Position numbers and translations under genes: made by a program. This document shows positions 25,278-33,736 of a DNA stretch of 64,000 nucleotides, one piece after another. The notes below the pieces were generated by a model that was not told the origin of the DNA, ran no database searches, and saw only the letters and a program-made list of their open reading frames with translations. How positions within the stretch are numbered: position 1 is the first letter of the stretch; every line of letters begins with the position of its first letter. This DNA comes from Desulfosporosinus meridiei DSM 13257 (GTDB lineage: Bacteria > Bacillota > Desulfitobacteriia > Desulfitobacteriales > Desulfitobacteriaceae): positions 880,001-944,000 of the forward strand of contig NC_018515.1 of NCBI RefSeq assembly GCF_000231385.2, in the 5' to 3' direction.

Positions 25278-27092
25278 ATGGCTAGTAATTTCCTTTTTAG
25301 CAATCGGGATCATAAATTTATCATCAAAGAGTGGCTGAATGGAGGGAAAATTCTCGGCTTAAAACGCTTTCAGGACTATCTGAGTATTGAGGATGTCGAT
25401 GGAATTCTCGATCAGTCTTTAAAAGTGTGCAAAGAGGTTGTCGCTCCTACAAACGATGATGGGGACACAATAGGAGCAATTTTCAAGGATGGAAAAGTAA
25501 CTGTTCCGCCATCCTTTCATAAGGCCTACAAGTATATCCAAGAAAACGGGTGGGGGGCCAGCAATAGTGACGTAGAAGGAGAGGGCGCACTTCCGGAGAT
25601 CCTTAATCAAGCTGTACGGGAGTTTATTATTGGTGCTAACCCGTCAATGTCCCCTTATATTGGCTTGAGTGGTGGTATTGGTTCGGTGATTAAAGCCTTT
25701 GGATCACCGGAACAGATTGCCCTTTATACGCCAAAAATGTTCCAGGGGATTTGGGAAGGAACTATGTGTTTAACTGAACCCGGTGGGGGTTCTGATGTTG
25801 GAGATATGACCTCAAAAGCTTACGCGACAGAGAATCCCCTAATTTATAAGATGAAAGGCACAAAGTGTTTTATTACCGGCGGAGATCACGATCTGACTGA
25901 AAACATCATTCATTTAGTATTAGCTCGGGTCGATGGAGCGGCACCAGGCACAAAAGGTTTGTCCTTATTCATTGTACCCAAGATCTGGGTTAATGAAGAC
26001 GGAAGTTTGGGAGAGTCCAACGACGTTTCTACAGTTGGAATTGAACACAAAATGGGTCTTAAGGGATCTTCGACGGCAGTGCTTAGTTTTGGAGAAGAAG
26101 GTCAATGTCGGGGTGTGTTATTAGGAAGCGCACCTGATGAGAGAGGTTTTGGACAGGGCATGGCCCAGATGTTTAAGATGATCAATGGATCACGGTTAGA
26201 TACAGGACACAGCGCCCTGGCAGTGGCAACTGTAGCCTACAATAATTCTGTACATTACGCTAAAGAACGTGTTCAGGGTCGACCCATTCACAATCCCAAA
26301 GGGGATAGAGTTCCGATTATTCAACATGAAGACATCCGTCGTATGTTGCTGACTCAAAAGGCAACCTTGGAAGCAATGAGAGCGATGATTTTCCAAGGCT
26401 ACTTCTTTCAGGATTTAATTGAATTTGGGGATGATCCTGCTGATGTAGCTAAGGCAAAACGTTTCATTGAAGTTATAACACCTCTTGTTAAAGCCTACTG
26501 CTCTGACCAAGGTTGGTTGATGATTACCGAAGCCATTCAGGTTTTAGGAGGGTATGGCTTCACAGAGGAGTACCCGGTGGCTCGTCAAGCAAGGGATGTC
26601 AAGATCTATTCAATCTGGGAAGGAACTAATTTCATTCAATCCATGGACTTAGTGGGACGCAAATGGAATTTGGATAAAGGAACCATCTTCAAAGAATGGA
26701 TTATGGAAATAGCTGAGTTTGTGCAGGTGAACCAGAATCATGAAACCTTTGCCCGCGAGTTCCAGGTACTGGGCAAAGCATTGTTGGCATATCAAGACTT
26801 ATTAGGTACAGTGTTAGGCTATTTCAAAGAAAATATCAGACTTGTTCCTTTGTACAGTACAAGAATTCTTAGGATTACTGCGGAACTGTATAGCGGTTAT
26901 TTACTCATACAACAGGCAATTGTGGCGCAGACAAAACTAAACCAAGGCAATGAGGATAAAGACTTTTACCAAGGGAAAGTACAGAGTGCCAGATTTTATA
27001 TTCTAAATATTTTGCCTGATGTTATGGCGACTGTGAAGATTATCAAGGAAGCAGATACTTCGGCTATTGATATTCCGGAAGGGGCATTTTAA
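25278..27092 (+). CDS. acyl-CoA dehydrogenase, long form with C-terminal extension
   Basis: FAD acyl-CoA dehydrogenase of 604 aa. The core shows MCLTEPGGGSDVGDM (about residues 160-174), MKGTKCFITGGDHDL, the VQGRPIH helix, LGGYGFTEEYPV and IWEGTNFIQSMDLVGRK, with the catalytic Glu expected near 450. The last 130 residues form the helical extension of the long subfamily (RITAELYSGYLLIQQAIV). The ATG at 25278 lies ten bases after AGAGAGG; the ATG at 25269 is too close. The fossil at 11702-12042 is a decayed copy of this gene. Substrate length is unknown; long-form members often accept medium or long chains. Confidence 0.9.
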   Translation: MASNFLFSNRDHKFIIKEWLNGGKILGLKRFQDYLSIEDVDGILDQSLKVCKEVVAPTNDDGDTIGAIFKDGKVTVPPSFHKAYKYIQENGWGASNSDVEGEGALPEILNQAVREFIIGANPSMSPYIGLSGGIGSVIKAFGSPEQIALYTPKMFQGIWEGTMCLTEPGGGSDVGDMTSKAYATENPLIYKMKGTKCFITGGDHDLTENIIHLVLARVDGAAPGTKGLSLFIVPKIWVNEDGSLGESNDVSTVGIEHKMGLKGSSTAVLSFGEEGQCRGVLLGSAPDERGFGQGMAQMFKMINGSRLDTGHSALAVATVAYNNSVHYAKERVQGRPIHNPKGDRVPIIQHEDIRRMLLTQKATLEAMRAMIFQGYFFQDLIEFGDDPADVAKAKRFIEVITPLVKAYCSDQGWLMITEAIQVLGGYGFTEEYPVARQARDVKIYSIWEGTNFIQSMDLVGRKWNLDKGTIFKEWIMEIAEFVQVNQNHETFAREFQVLGKALLAYQDLLGTVLGYFKENIRLVPLYSTRILRITAELYSGYLLIQQAIVAQTKLNQGNEDKDFYQGKVQSARFYILNILPDVMATVKIIKEADTSAIDIPEGAF

Positions 27093-27094
27093 CA

Positions 27095-27961
27095 ATGAGA
27101 ATAGAGGATGTTAAGAAAATATGTGTCATTGGTGCAGGAAATATGGGGCATCAAATAGCTTTGAGTGCAGCATTAGCTGGCTTTAAGGTCAGCTGTACGG
27201 ATATCAGCCTTCAAATGCTTGAAAAAGCCGAAGAATTTGCCCGCACTTATTTGCCAGAGCGAGTTAGCAAAGGTAAATTAACTCAACAAATGGCAGACCA
27301 AGGATTGTCCAATATTTCCTTTACCCAAAGCCTTGAAGAAGCAGCGGGAGATGCCGACTTTGTCATTGAGGCTGCAGTGGAAATGATTAACGTAAAGCGC
27401 AAGCTCTTTGCGGATTTAGACAGGATTACTCCTCCTCAGGCAATTTTGGCAACCAATAGTTCCTTTATTGTCAGTTCTAAGATAGCAGATGCCACAAAAC
27501 GTCCGGATAAAGTATGCAATATGCATTTTTTCAATCCTGCCCTTGTCATGAAGCTTGTTGAGGTAGTACAAGGCCCGCATACTTCTACGGAAACTGCACA
27601 GTTAACAATGGATTTATGCGAAAAGATGGGCAAGAATGGTGTTTTACTTAAGAAGGAGATCTACGGATTTTTAGTTAATCGAATCCTTGCAGCACTTCAC
27701 CATGAGGCTCAGTTTTTGGCTGATATGGGGATTGCCACACCTGAGGAGATTGATGTCGCAGTAACCAATGCCTTAGGTCATCCCATGGGCCCTTTCCGTT
27801 TGCTGGATTTCACGGGCATAGACCTAGCTTATTATATCGGTATGGAAAGGTATCAAGAAACTCAAGATCTTAAAGATAAGCCTTCGCCATTAATTGTAGA
27901 GAAGTTTGCTAAGGGAGAATGGGGTAGGAAGACGAAAAAGGGTTTTTACGCTTATGAGTGA
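27095..27961 (+). CDS. hbd: 3-hydroxybutyryl-CoA dehydrogenase
   Basis: NAD(P)-dependent 3-hydroxyacyl-CoA dehydrogenase, 288 aa. GAGNMGHQIALSAALAGF (residues about 12-29) binds the dinucleotide. The catalytic His-Glu pair is in MHFFNPALVMKLVEVV (about 142-157), and the C-terminal dimer domain carries GHPMGPFRLLDFTGID. It starts three bases after the acyl-CoA dehydrogenase stop. The first 41 residues have a fossil copy at 13660. It acts on (S)-3-hydroxybutyryl-CoA or similar short substrates, alongside the FadN dehydrogenase three genes later. Confidence 0.92.
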   Translation: MRIEDVKKICVIGAGNMGHQIALSAALAGFKVSCTDISLQMLEKAEEFARTYLPERVSKGKLTQQMADQGLSNISFTQSLEEAAGDADFVIEAAVEMINVKRKLFADLDRITPPQAILATNSSFIVSSKIADATKRPDKVCNMHFFNPALVMKLVEVVQGPHTSTETAQLTMDLCEKMGKNGVLLKKEIYGFLVNRILAALHHEAQFLADMGIATPEEIDVAVTNALGHPMGPFRLLDFTGIDLAYYIGMERYQETQDLKDKPSPLIVEKFAKGEWGRKTKKGFYAYE

Positions 27962-28008
27962 ACTCCGCCATCTCACCAATCAATCTTTCAAAGGAGAAGG
28001 TAGTTTCA

Positions 28009-29310
28009 ATGATCAAAAAAGCAGTTTCACTTGTTAAAGTAACGGATGTTTATGAATCTCTTCAAAAATGTCTGAGATTGTGCGATGGACTTGCTGGTCT
28101 AAATACGAAGGATAAGATCCTAATTAAACCGAACATCGTCAGTTGGGACTTCGATTTGCCTTTTCCTCCTTACGGTGTCATTACCACTAGTGCAGTGATG
28201 GGTGCTTTGGTTCGTATTTTGGCGGAGCATGGTTTTAATGATTTGACAATTGGTGAAGGCGCAGTTCTTACGTCAAAGCCCCAGGGAGATGCTGTTTATG
28301 ACAGGATTGGATATAAAAAGTTACAAGAACGTTTTGGTGTTAAACTTGTGGACTTTAACCAAGGAGAATTTAAAACTGTAGACTACGGAGAAGGTTTACT
28401 ACTGGATGTAGCCAAATCTGCTTTGGAAGCAGACAAAATTATTAATGTACCCGTTTTAAAAACTCACAATCTAGCAAAAGTGTCTTTGGGCATCAAAAAT
28501 CTCAAAGGGTGCCTCAATAAGAAGTCAAAACAGACTTGTCATGGTGTGGGCGATAAGGAACTAAGCAGCATGTTTCCTCGAATTATTGAAAAGTTACCCG
28601 TCACCTTGACTATCATAGATGGCCTTTATACCTTAGAAAAAGGTCCCGGACCAACTGGAAAGGCGTTTAGAAAAGATCTCTTGATAGCGTCACGCGATCC
28701 TTTTGCTTGTGATCTTGTAGGGTCGGCTGTCTTAGGTTATGAAGCGAAGGAGGTGATCCATCTAACCAATTATGCCCAACGTCATGGCTGTAGTTTAGAA
28801 CTGTCAGATTATGAGGTCAGAGGGGAAAGTGTCAAAGATCATCGGGAATATGTGGACTACGATTGGGAATGGTCAGAAGATGATACCGGTCCCATCGGAT
28901 TTCAAAAAAGGGGAATAACAGGACTGTCAATTCGCAAGTATGACAGCAGTTTGTGCACAGGCTGTTCAGTTCAGTATAATCCAATGCTGATACTTTTCGG
29001 ATCAGCTTTTAATGGGGAGCCTTTCCCCAACGTAGAGCTAGTCAGCGGCAAGCAGAAGCTCGCCTCCAGCGGCTTTGACAAGACAGTTCTCTTTGGAAAG
29101 TGCGCTTGTCACTTGAATAAAGAGAATCCCAATATTAAGAAGGCTATCCCACTTTGGGGGTGTCCGCCTGATTTAGAAAAGTTCGTTGAGGCCTTGGATG
29201 AAGAGGGGATTAGGTGCGACTATAAAGAGTATGTGCGTTTTCGGCACTACTTGATAGGTCGTTACCAAGAGGAGGATGGTTTTAAGATTGGCGATTGGTC
29301 AATTGAATAA
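28009..29310 (+). CDS. DUF362-family protein with cysteine-rich C-terminal module
   Basis: A 433-aa protein. The N-terminal 290 residues are the DUF362 domain: ILIKPNIVSWD near 38-48, NVPVLKTHNLAKVSLGIKNL near 150-169, and IIDGLYTLEKGPGPTGKAF near 203-221. The C-terminal 130 residues carry CTGCSVQYNP, FGKCACHLNKENPNIKK and LWGCPPDL, cysteines that could bind a metal or cluster. The ATG at 28009 has GGAGAAGG in front; an upstream in-frame ATG at 27958 overlaps hbd by four bases but lacks a site. The role in beta-oxidation is unknown. The same module survives as a relic at 13974-14228, again next to hbd. Confidence 0.8.
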   Translation: MIKKAVSLVKVTDVYESLQKCLRLCDGLAGLNTKDKILIKPNIVSWDFDLPFPPYGVITTSAVMGALVRILAEHGFNDLTIGEGAVLTSKPQGDAVYDRIGYKKLQERFGVKLVDFNQGEFKTVDYGEGLLLDVAKSALEADKIINVPVLKTHNLAKVSLGIKNLKGCLNKKSKQTCHGVGDKELSSMFPRIIEKLPVTLTIIDGLYTLEKGPGPTGKAFRKDLLIASRDPFACDLVGSAVLGYEAKEVIHLTNYAQRHGCSLELSDYEVRGESVKDHREYVDYDWEWSEDDTGPIGFQKRGITGLSIRKYDSSLCTGCSVQYNPMLILFGSAFNGEPFPNVELVSGKQKLASSGFDKTVLFGKCACHLNKENPNIKKAIPLWGCPPDLEKFVEALDEEGIRCDYKEYVRFRHYLIGRYQEEDGFKIGDWSIE

Positions 29311-29375
29311 TTATGAACATTAAGTAGAGAGTTAAAAAAATACCAAGAAACTCAAGAAATGAGAGGAGGATTTAA

Positions 29376-31763
29376 ATGCAGATTCATAAAGTTGCGGTAA
29401 TAGGATCAGGTGTTATGGGAAGTACGATTGCAGCACTTTTGGCAAATGCCGGGATCCCAAGCCTGTTACTGGATATTGTACCATCTAAGCTTTCAGCAAA
29501 GGATGAGGCTGCAGGATTGACCCTGGAAGACCCTAAGGTTCGAAATAGCATTGCCGAAGGGAATAAAAGCAAGCTCATAAAAATGAATCCCGCTCCACTT
29601 TTAGTGCCGGAGTTTGCAGATCGTATAGAGGTAGGAAACCTAAGCGATGATTTAGGACGCTTAAATGAAGTGGATTGGGTCATTGAAGTTGTGGTCGAGC
29701 GCCTCGATATAAAAATTGATCTTTTCCAAAAGATTGCTGCAATTGTTCGGCCGGGGACTATTGTTAGTTCAAATACTTCAGGGATTTCCCTAAAAGCAAT
29801 GGTTGAGGGGCTTCCAGAGAGCTTTACGAATTATTTCTTGGGAACCCACTTTTTCAATCCTCCACGTTATATGAAACTTTTAGAGATCATACCTGGCCCC
29901 AATACTGATCCCGAGGTTGTCAAATTCATGGTCGAGTTTGGAGAACGTGTCTTAGGCAAAGGGGTGGTTATGTGCAAGGATACCCCTAACTTTATTGCTA
30001 ATCGGATCGGTGCTATTGGTTCACCGGTTATACTTAAGGAAATGCTTCGAACAGGATTAACTGTAGAGGAAGTCGATGCCTTAACCGGACCGGTTATGGG
30101 CCGTCCAAAGAGTGCCTCATTCCGCACCATAGACCTTGTCGGGTTAGATACCTTTATTCATTCAAACAACAATGTTGCTGAAGGTGTACCTGGCGAAAAA
30201 GACAGTTTCATACTGCCCGAGTTTATTCATACTATGTTGAAAAGTGGTTGGTTAGGGGATAAGACCAAGCAGGGTTTTTACAAAAAAACTAAAGGGCCAC
30301 AAGGTAAAGTCATTGAAGTCTTGGACATTAATACTTTGACCTATGGCCCGCAGAAAAAGGTTCAATTTGCTTCCTTAGATAAGGCCAAACAAGCTAAGGG
30401 GTTGCCGGAAAAGCTCCGCACTTTGGTTAATGGTGAAGATGTGGGAGCTGAGTTTGCTTGGAATATTTTGAAAGCATCCCTGCTTTATGCAGCTACCATT
30501 GTCAAGGATATTGCCGAGGATATTACAGCCATCGATCAAGCCATGCGTTGGGGATATAACTGGGAAATGGGCCCCTTTGAATTATGGGATGCTTTAGGAG
30601 TTAAAGCAATTGCTGATCGTATCCAAGCCGAAGGCGGCACCGTCCCACCACTTGTGGAAGAACTGCTTTCTAAAGGGTATACAAGTTTCTATCGGAAGAC
30701 GGAAGATGGACAGACGGCATATTATAGCGATGGGAATTATCATCAAAAAACCGTAAGCCCTTATGCCTTTTCCTTTAAGCAAGCTCATAAAGCCGGTAAA
30801 GTTATTATGGGGAACGCCGGAGCAAGCTTAATTGATCTTGAAGATGGAGTCGCTTGCTTAGAATTTCATTCCCCTAACAATTCTATTGGCGAAGATATCG
30901 TAACCATGATCCAAAAATCACTTCAAGAAGTTGAAAAGAATTACCTGGGTATGGTTATCGGAAATCAAGGAAAGAACTTTTGCGTAGGTGCAAACCTGAT
31001 GCTCATTCTCATGGAAGCGGAAGAAGAGAATTGGGATCAAATTGACGTAATGATTCGTGCCTTACAAGATCAGACAATGGCTTTGAAATATGCTAAGAAA
31101 CCTATTGTTGCGGCTCCTTTTGGGATGACACTTGGTGGCGGCGCAGAAATTTGCTTGCATACTCACTCTATTCAAGCCTCTTCAGAAACCTATATGGGAC
31201 TCGTGGAAATGGGGGTTGGCTTAATCCCCGGCGGCGGCGGGACCAAAGAAATGGCTGTAAGAGCAATGGACGGGATTCTTCCCGGTATTCAAGTGGCGCC
31301 AGATTATTTCTTTGCTAAGCGGTTTGAAGCAATTGCTATGGCCCAAGTTTCAACAAGTGCCGAAAAAGCTCGTCAGCTGGGTTACTTGCGTGATCATGAT
31401 CGTTACAGTATGAATTCTGAACATATCATTTTAGATGCTAAGGCCAGAGTGATTGATTTGGCACGAAACTTCAGGCCGAATCTGCGGAAGAAGGTTAAAA
31501 TTGCTGGTCCCGGTGTTCGTGGTACTTTGGAGCTGGGCTTATATGGCATGCGCCAAGGAAACTATATCTCGGATTATGACCAACATATGGGTAAAAAACT
31601 TGCTTATGCTATGACAGGTGGGGATCGACCTGCAGGAATGCTCGTTGATGAGCAATATCTCTTGGATCTTGAACGAGAAGCCTTTATGAGCTTACTAGGC
31701 GAAGCGAAGACTCAAGATCGTATTCGTCATATGCTCGCCAAAGGCAAGCCATTACGGAATTAG
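29376..31763 (+). CDS. fadN: 3-hydroxyacyl-CoA dehydrogenase / enoyl-CoA hydratase fusion (FadN type)
   Basis: Bifunctional beta-oxidation enzyme of 795 aa. The order is dehydrogenase first and crotonase second, as in Bacillus FadN and opposite to E. coli FadB/FadJ. The NAD domain has GSGVMGSTIAALLANAGI (residues 10-27) and THFFNPPRYMKLLEIIPG near 165. A second dehydrogenase C domain spans about 360-440. The crotonase part (about 480-680) has NFCVGANLMLI, APFGMTLGGGAEICLH and GLIPGGGGTKEMAVRA. An AGAGGAGG site precedes the ATG. The thiolase follows 12 bases later, the usual fadN-fadA pair. Confidence 0.92.
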   Translation: MQIHKVAVIGSGVMGSTIAALLANAGIPSLLLDIVPSKLSAKDEAAGLTLEDPKVRNSIAEGNKSKLIKMNPAPLLVPEFADRIEVGNLSDDLGRLNEVDWVIEVVVERLDIKIDLFQKIAAIVRPGTIVSSNTSGISLKAMVEGLPESFTNYFLGTHFFNPPRYMKLLEIIPGPNTDPEVVKFMVEFGERVLGKGVVMCKDTPNFIANRIGAIGSPVILKEMLRTGLTVEEVDALTGPVMGRPKSASFRTIDLVGLDTFIHSNNNVAEGVPGEKDSFILPEFIHTMLKSGWLGDKTKQGFYKKTKGPQGKVIEVLDINTLTYGPQKKVQFASLDKAKQAKGLPEKLRTLVNGEDVGAEFAWNILKASLLYAATIVKDIAEDITAIDQAMRWGYNWEMGPFELWDALGVKAIADRIQAEGGTVPPLVEELLSKGYTSFYRKTEDGQTAYYSDGNYHQKTVSPYAFSFKQAHKAGKVIMGNAGASLIDLEDGVACLEFHSPNNSIGEDIVTMIQKSLQEVEKNYLGMVIGNQGKNFCVGANLMLILMEAEEENWDQIDVMIRALQDQTMALKYAKKPIVAAPFGMTLGGGAEICLHTHSIQASSETYMGLVEMGVGLIPGGGGTKEMAVRAMDGILPGIQVAPDYFFAKRFEAIAMAQVSTSAEKARQLGYLRDHDRYSMNSEHIILDAKARVIDLARNFRPNLRKKVKIAGPGVRGTLELGLYGMRQGNYISDYDQHMGKKLAYAMTGGDRPAGMLVDEQYLLDLEREAFMSLLGEAKTQDRIRHMLAKGKPLRN

Positions 31764-31775
31764 GGGGGGAGAAGA

Positions 31776-32933
31776 ATGCAAGAAGCCTTTATTGTACAAG
31801 CTAAACGAACTGCTATTGCAAAATCGGGGAAAGGATCCTTGGCTCAAGTCAGACCCGACGATTTAGGCGCGTATGTTATCCAAGATATCCTTAAAAGTGT
31901 TCCGGCTCTTGATACCAAAGACATTGAAGACCTTGTTATTGGTTGTTCCTTTCCCGAAGCAGAACAGGGAATGAACGTTGCCAGGATTATGGCTTTGCGC
32001 ACAGGTCTCCCAATTGATGTGTGCGGAGTAACAATTAATCGCTTTTGCTCATCAGGGCTGCAGGCTATTTCCATGGCAGCAGACCGAATTCGTTTGGGTG
32101 AAGCAGATGTTATGATTGGCGGAGGGATCGAGAGCATGTCGATGGTTCCCATGGGTGGCGCCAAACCTGCTCCTAATCCATATATGATTGTAAACTGCCC
32201 TGAAGCATATATTTCCATGGGCATTACTGCGGAGAATGTAGCGGAAAAGTATGAAGTGAGCCGTGAACAACAAGATGAGTTTGCCGCCGGTAGCCATAAG
32301 AAAGCCTGGGCTGCTCAAACCAGTGGGCGCTTTGATGATGAGATTGTGCCTGTTCCCTTGCCAACATGGGGAAAACCGGAAGAAAAATGGTTTGGCAAAG
32401 ATGAGGGGATTCGCCCGGAAACTACGGTTGAGTCTTTGGCAAAATTAAGACCTGCTTTCAAGGCTGGTGGCTCAGTCACGGCTGGAAATTCTTCTCAGAC
32501 CAGTGATGGAGCGGCAATGACGCTTTTAATGTCGGAACAGAAAGTTAAAGATTTAGGCATAACCCCGTTGGCTGTCTGGCGTGGATTTGCCATGGCAGGT
32601 GTGGAACCGGAGCTTATGGGTATTGGCCCGATTAAGGCTATTCCTAAAGTTCTAAAACAAGTTGGTTTGACCTTGGATCAAATTGATTTGTTCGAACTGA
32701 ATGAAGCTTTTGCGTCTCAATCACTGGCAATCTTAAAGACTCTGGGGATAGACCCAGCAAAAGTAAATGTCAATGGAGGGGCGATTGCATTTGGGCATCC
32801 CCTCGGTTGTACTGGGGCTAAGCTTACCGCAACGCTGTTAAGTGAAATGACTAAGCGGAAGCTGAAATATGGTATGGTGACCATGTGTATCGGTGGCGGC
32901 ATGGGGGCTGCTGGGGTTTACGAGTTACTATAG
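31776..32933 (+). CDS. fadA: acetyl-CoA acyltransferase (3-ketoacyl-CoA thiolase)
   Basis: Thiolase of 385 aa. The nucleophilic Cys is in [18 protein letters not shown] near residue 92, the His in [16 protein letters not shown] near 340, and the second Cys in CIGGGMG near 372. It releases acetyl-CoA in the last step of beta-oxidation and is the final gene of the sigma-54 operon. Its stop codon touches an unusual repeat element rather than a simple terminator. It differs clearly from the acetoacetyl-type thiolase at 15486. Confidence 0.93.
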   Translation: MQEAFIVQAKRTAIAKSGKGSLAQVRPDDLGAYVIQDILKSVPALDTKDIEDLVIGCSFPEAEQGMNVARIMALRTGLPIDVCGVTINRFCSSGLQAISMAADRIRLGEADVMIGGGIESMSMVPMGGAKPAPNPYMIVNCPEAYISMGITAENVAEKYEVSREQQDEFAAGSHKKAWAAQTSGRFDDEIVPVPLPTWGKPEEKWFGKDEGIRPETTVESLAKLRPAFKAGGSVTAGNSSQTSDGAAMTLLMSEQKVKDLGITPLAVWRGFAMAGVEPELMGIGPIKAIPKVLKQVGLTLDQIDLFELNEAFASQSLAILKTLGIDPAKVNVNGGAIAFGHPLGCTGAKLTATLLSEMTKRKLKYGMVTMCIGGGMGAAGVYELL

Positions 32934-33233
32934 GGTCTTTGTGAAAGTAAGGGGTCTATGAAAGTAAGGGGCAAATTGCCCTGTTCACACACGTTGCGTT
33001 CACTGGCTCGTTGGATGCTGAAGGAATTGCGCCAACCTCTGGGTCGCTCAAGGGAGTGAACCTGGGCGCAATTGGCCCTTCAGCATCGGCACTCGCTATA
33101 GCGTGAACTTCACTAAAGTGTTCACTGTGCAATTGGCCCCTTAGTTTCTGGCGACTGGGCTGGGAACGTAGGAGTGTATAGTGAATGTTTAGGGTCTTGT
33201 GAAAGTAAGGAGCAAATTGCCCTGTTCACACAC
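32931..33233. repeat. nested inverted and direct repeats, noncoding element
   Basis: The outer inverted repeat pairs about 32964-32992 (TAAGGGGCAAATTGCCC) with about 33118-33143 (GCAATTGGCCCCTTA). The inner one pairs 33014-33033 with 33065-33087 (GATGCTGAAGG and its complement). The left flank, TGTGAAAGTAAGG-GCAAATTGCCCTGTTCACACAC, is repeated directly at 33198-33233, and TGAAAGTAAGGGG is doubled within the first copy. No ORF is present. It resembles a miniature repeat or a structured RNA of about 180 bases. Confidence 0.7.
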
Positions 33234-33284
33234 ATCAAAAAACACCCCTATCCGTATAGTATAATTATACTATACGGATAGGGG
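33234..33284 (-). terminator. terminator of the cell-wall-binding gene
   Basis: A perfect palindrome with 20-base arms (33245-33264 and 33265-33284). On the minus strand it runs into TGTTTTTT, downstream of the 33309 stop. Confidence 0.85.
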
Positions 33285-33308
33285 AATTCTGCTTTTGTCT
33301 ATATAGCG

Positions 33309-33716
33309 TTAATAATACATGAAAAACGCCATGCCATCAGTGTTTTGTGCTGGATCACCTGTAGTGCTTCGCACGTGGTAAACTTGACCTCCGAATGATC
33401 TCGATTGATTATCAACGATATAAGCATAATCATAATTTCCGGGATTAACCCAACCCATAAATGTATAAGTGTGGCTATACCCTTGAGTGAAAACAATATC
33501 ACCGGGCTTTAGATTGCCAATGTCCGTATCTTTTTTAAAACCTAGTTTTGAGAGCAAATTACTAAATTGAATGGTATTAGCCATAGAATTGCTAATATTA
33601 AAGCCTATTCTCCTCAAGGCTTCAGCTTGAAAATAAACACAGTTATTACTGGTTATTCCGCCATGAAGAGCTAATGCCCTGTTGTGAACGGATACTTGGT
33701 TATCTGGATTTAGCAT
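33309..33716 (-). CDS. amidase/NlpC-like domain, probably the frameshifted 3' part of the upstream gene
   Basis: A 135-aa open frame. SNNCVYFQAEALRRIG holds a likely nucleophilic Cys, and GYSHTYTFMGW and YIVDNQS a likely His and Asp/Asn. This is the order seen in NlpC/P60 or CHAP-type peptidoglycan hydrolases. There is no ribosome site before its ATG. The same frame is open further upstream and reads FNINTYKYNYPYSSFHSTVE straight out of the preceding gene. Adding one T to GGTTC near 33790 would fuse the two frames. The intact product would be a secreted cell-wall-binding hydrolase of about 535 aa. Confidence 0.6.
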   Translation of the reverse strand: MLNPDNQVSVHNRALALHGGITSNNCVYFQAEALRRIGFNISNSMANTIQFSNLLSKLGFKKDTDIGNLKPGDIVFTQGYSHTYTFMGWVNPGNYDYAYIVDNQSRSFGGQVYHVRSTTGDPAQNTDGMAFFMYY

Positions 33717-33736
33717 ATAGTAATACAGATTGTATT

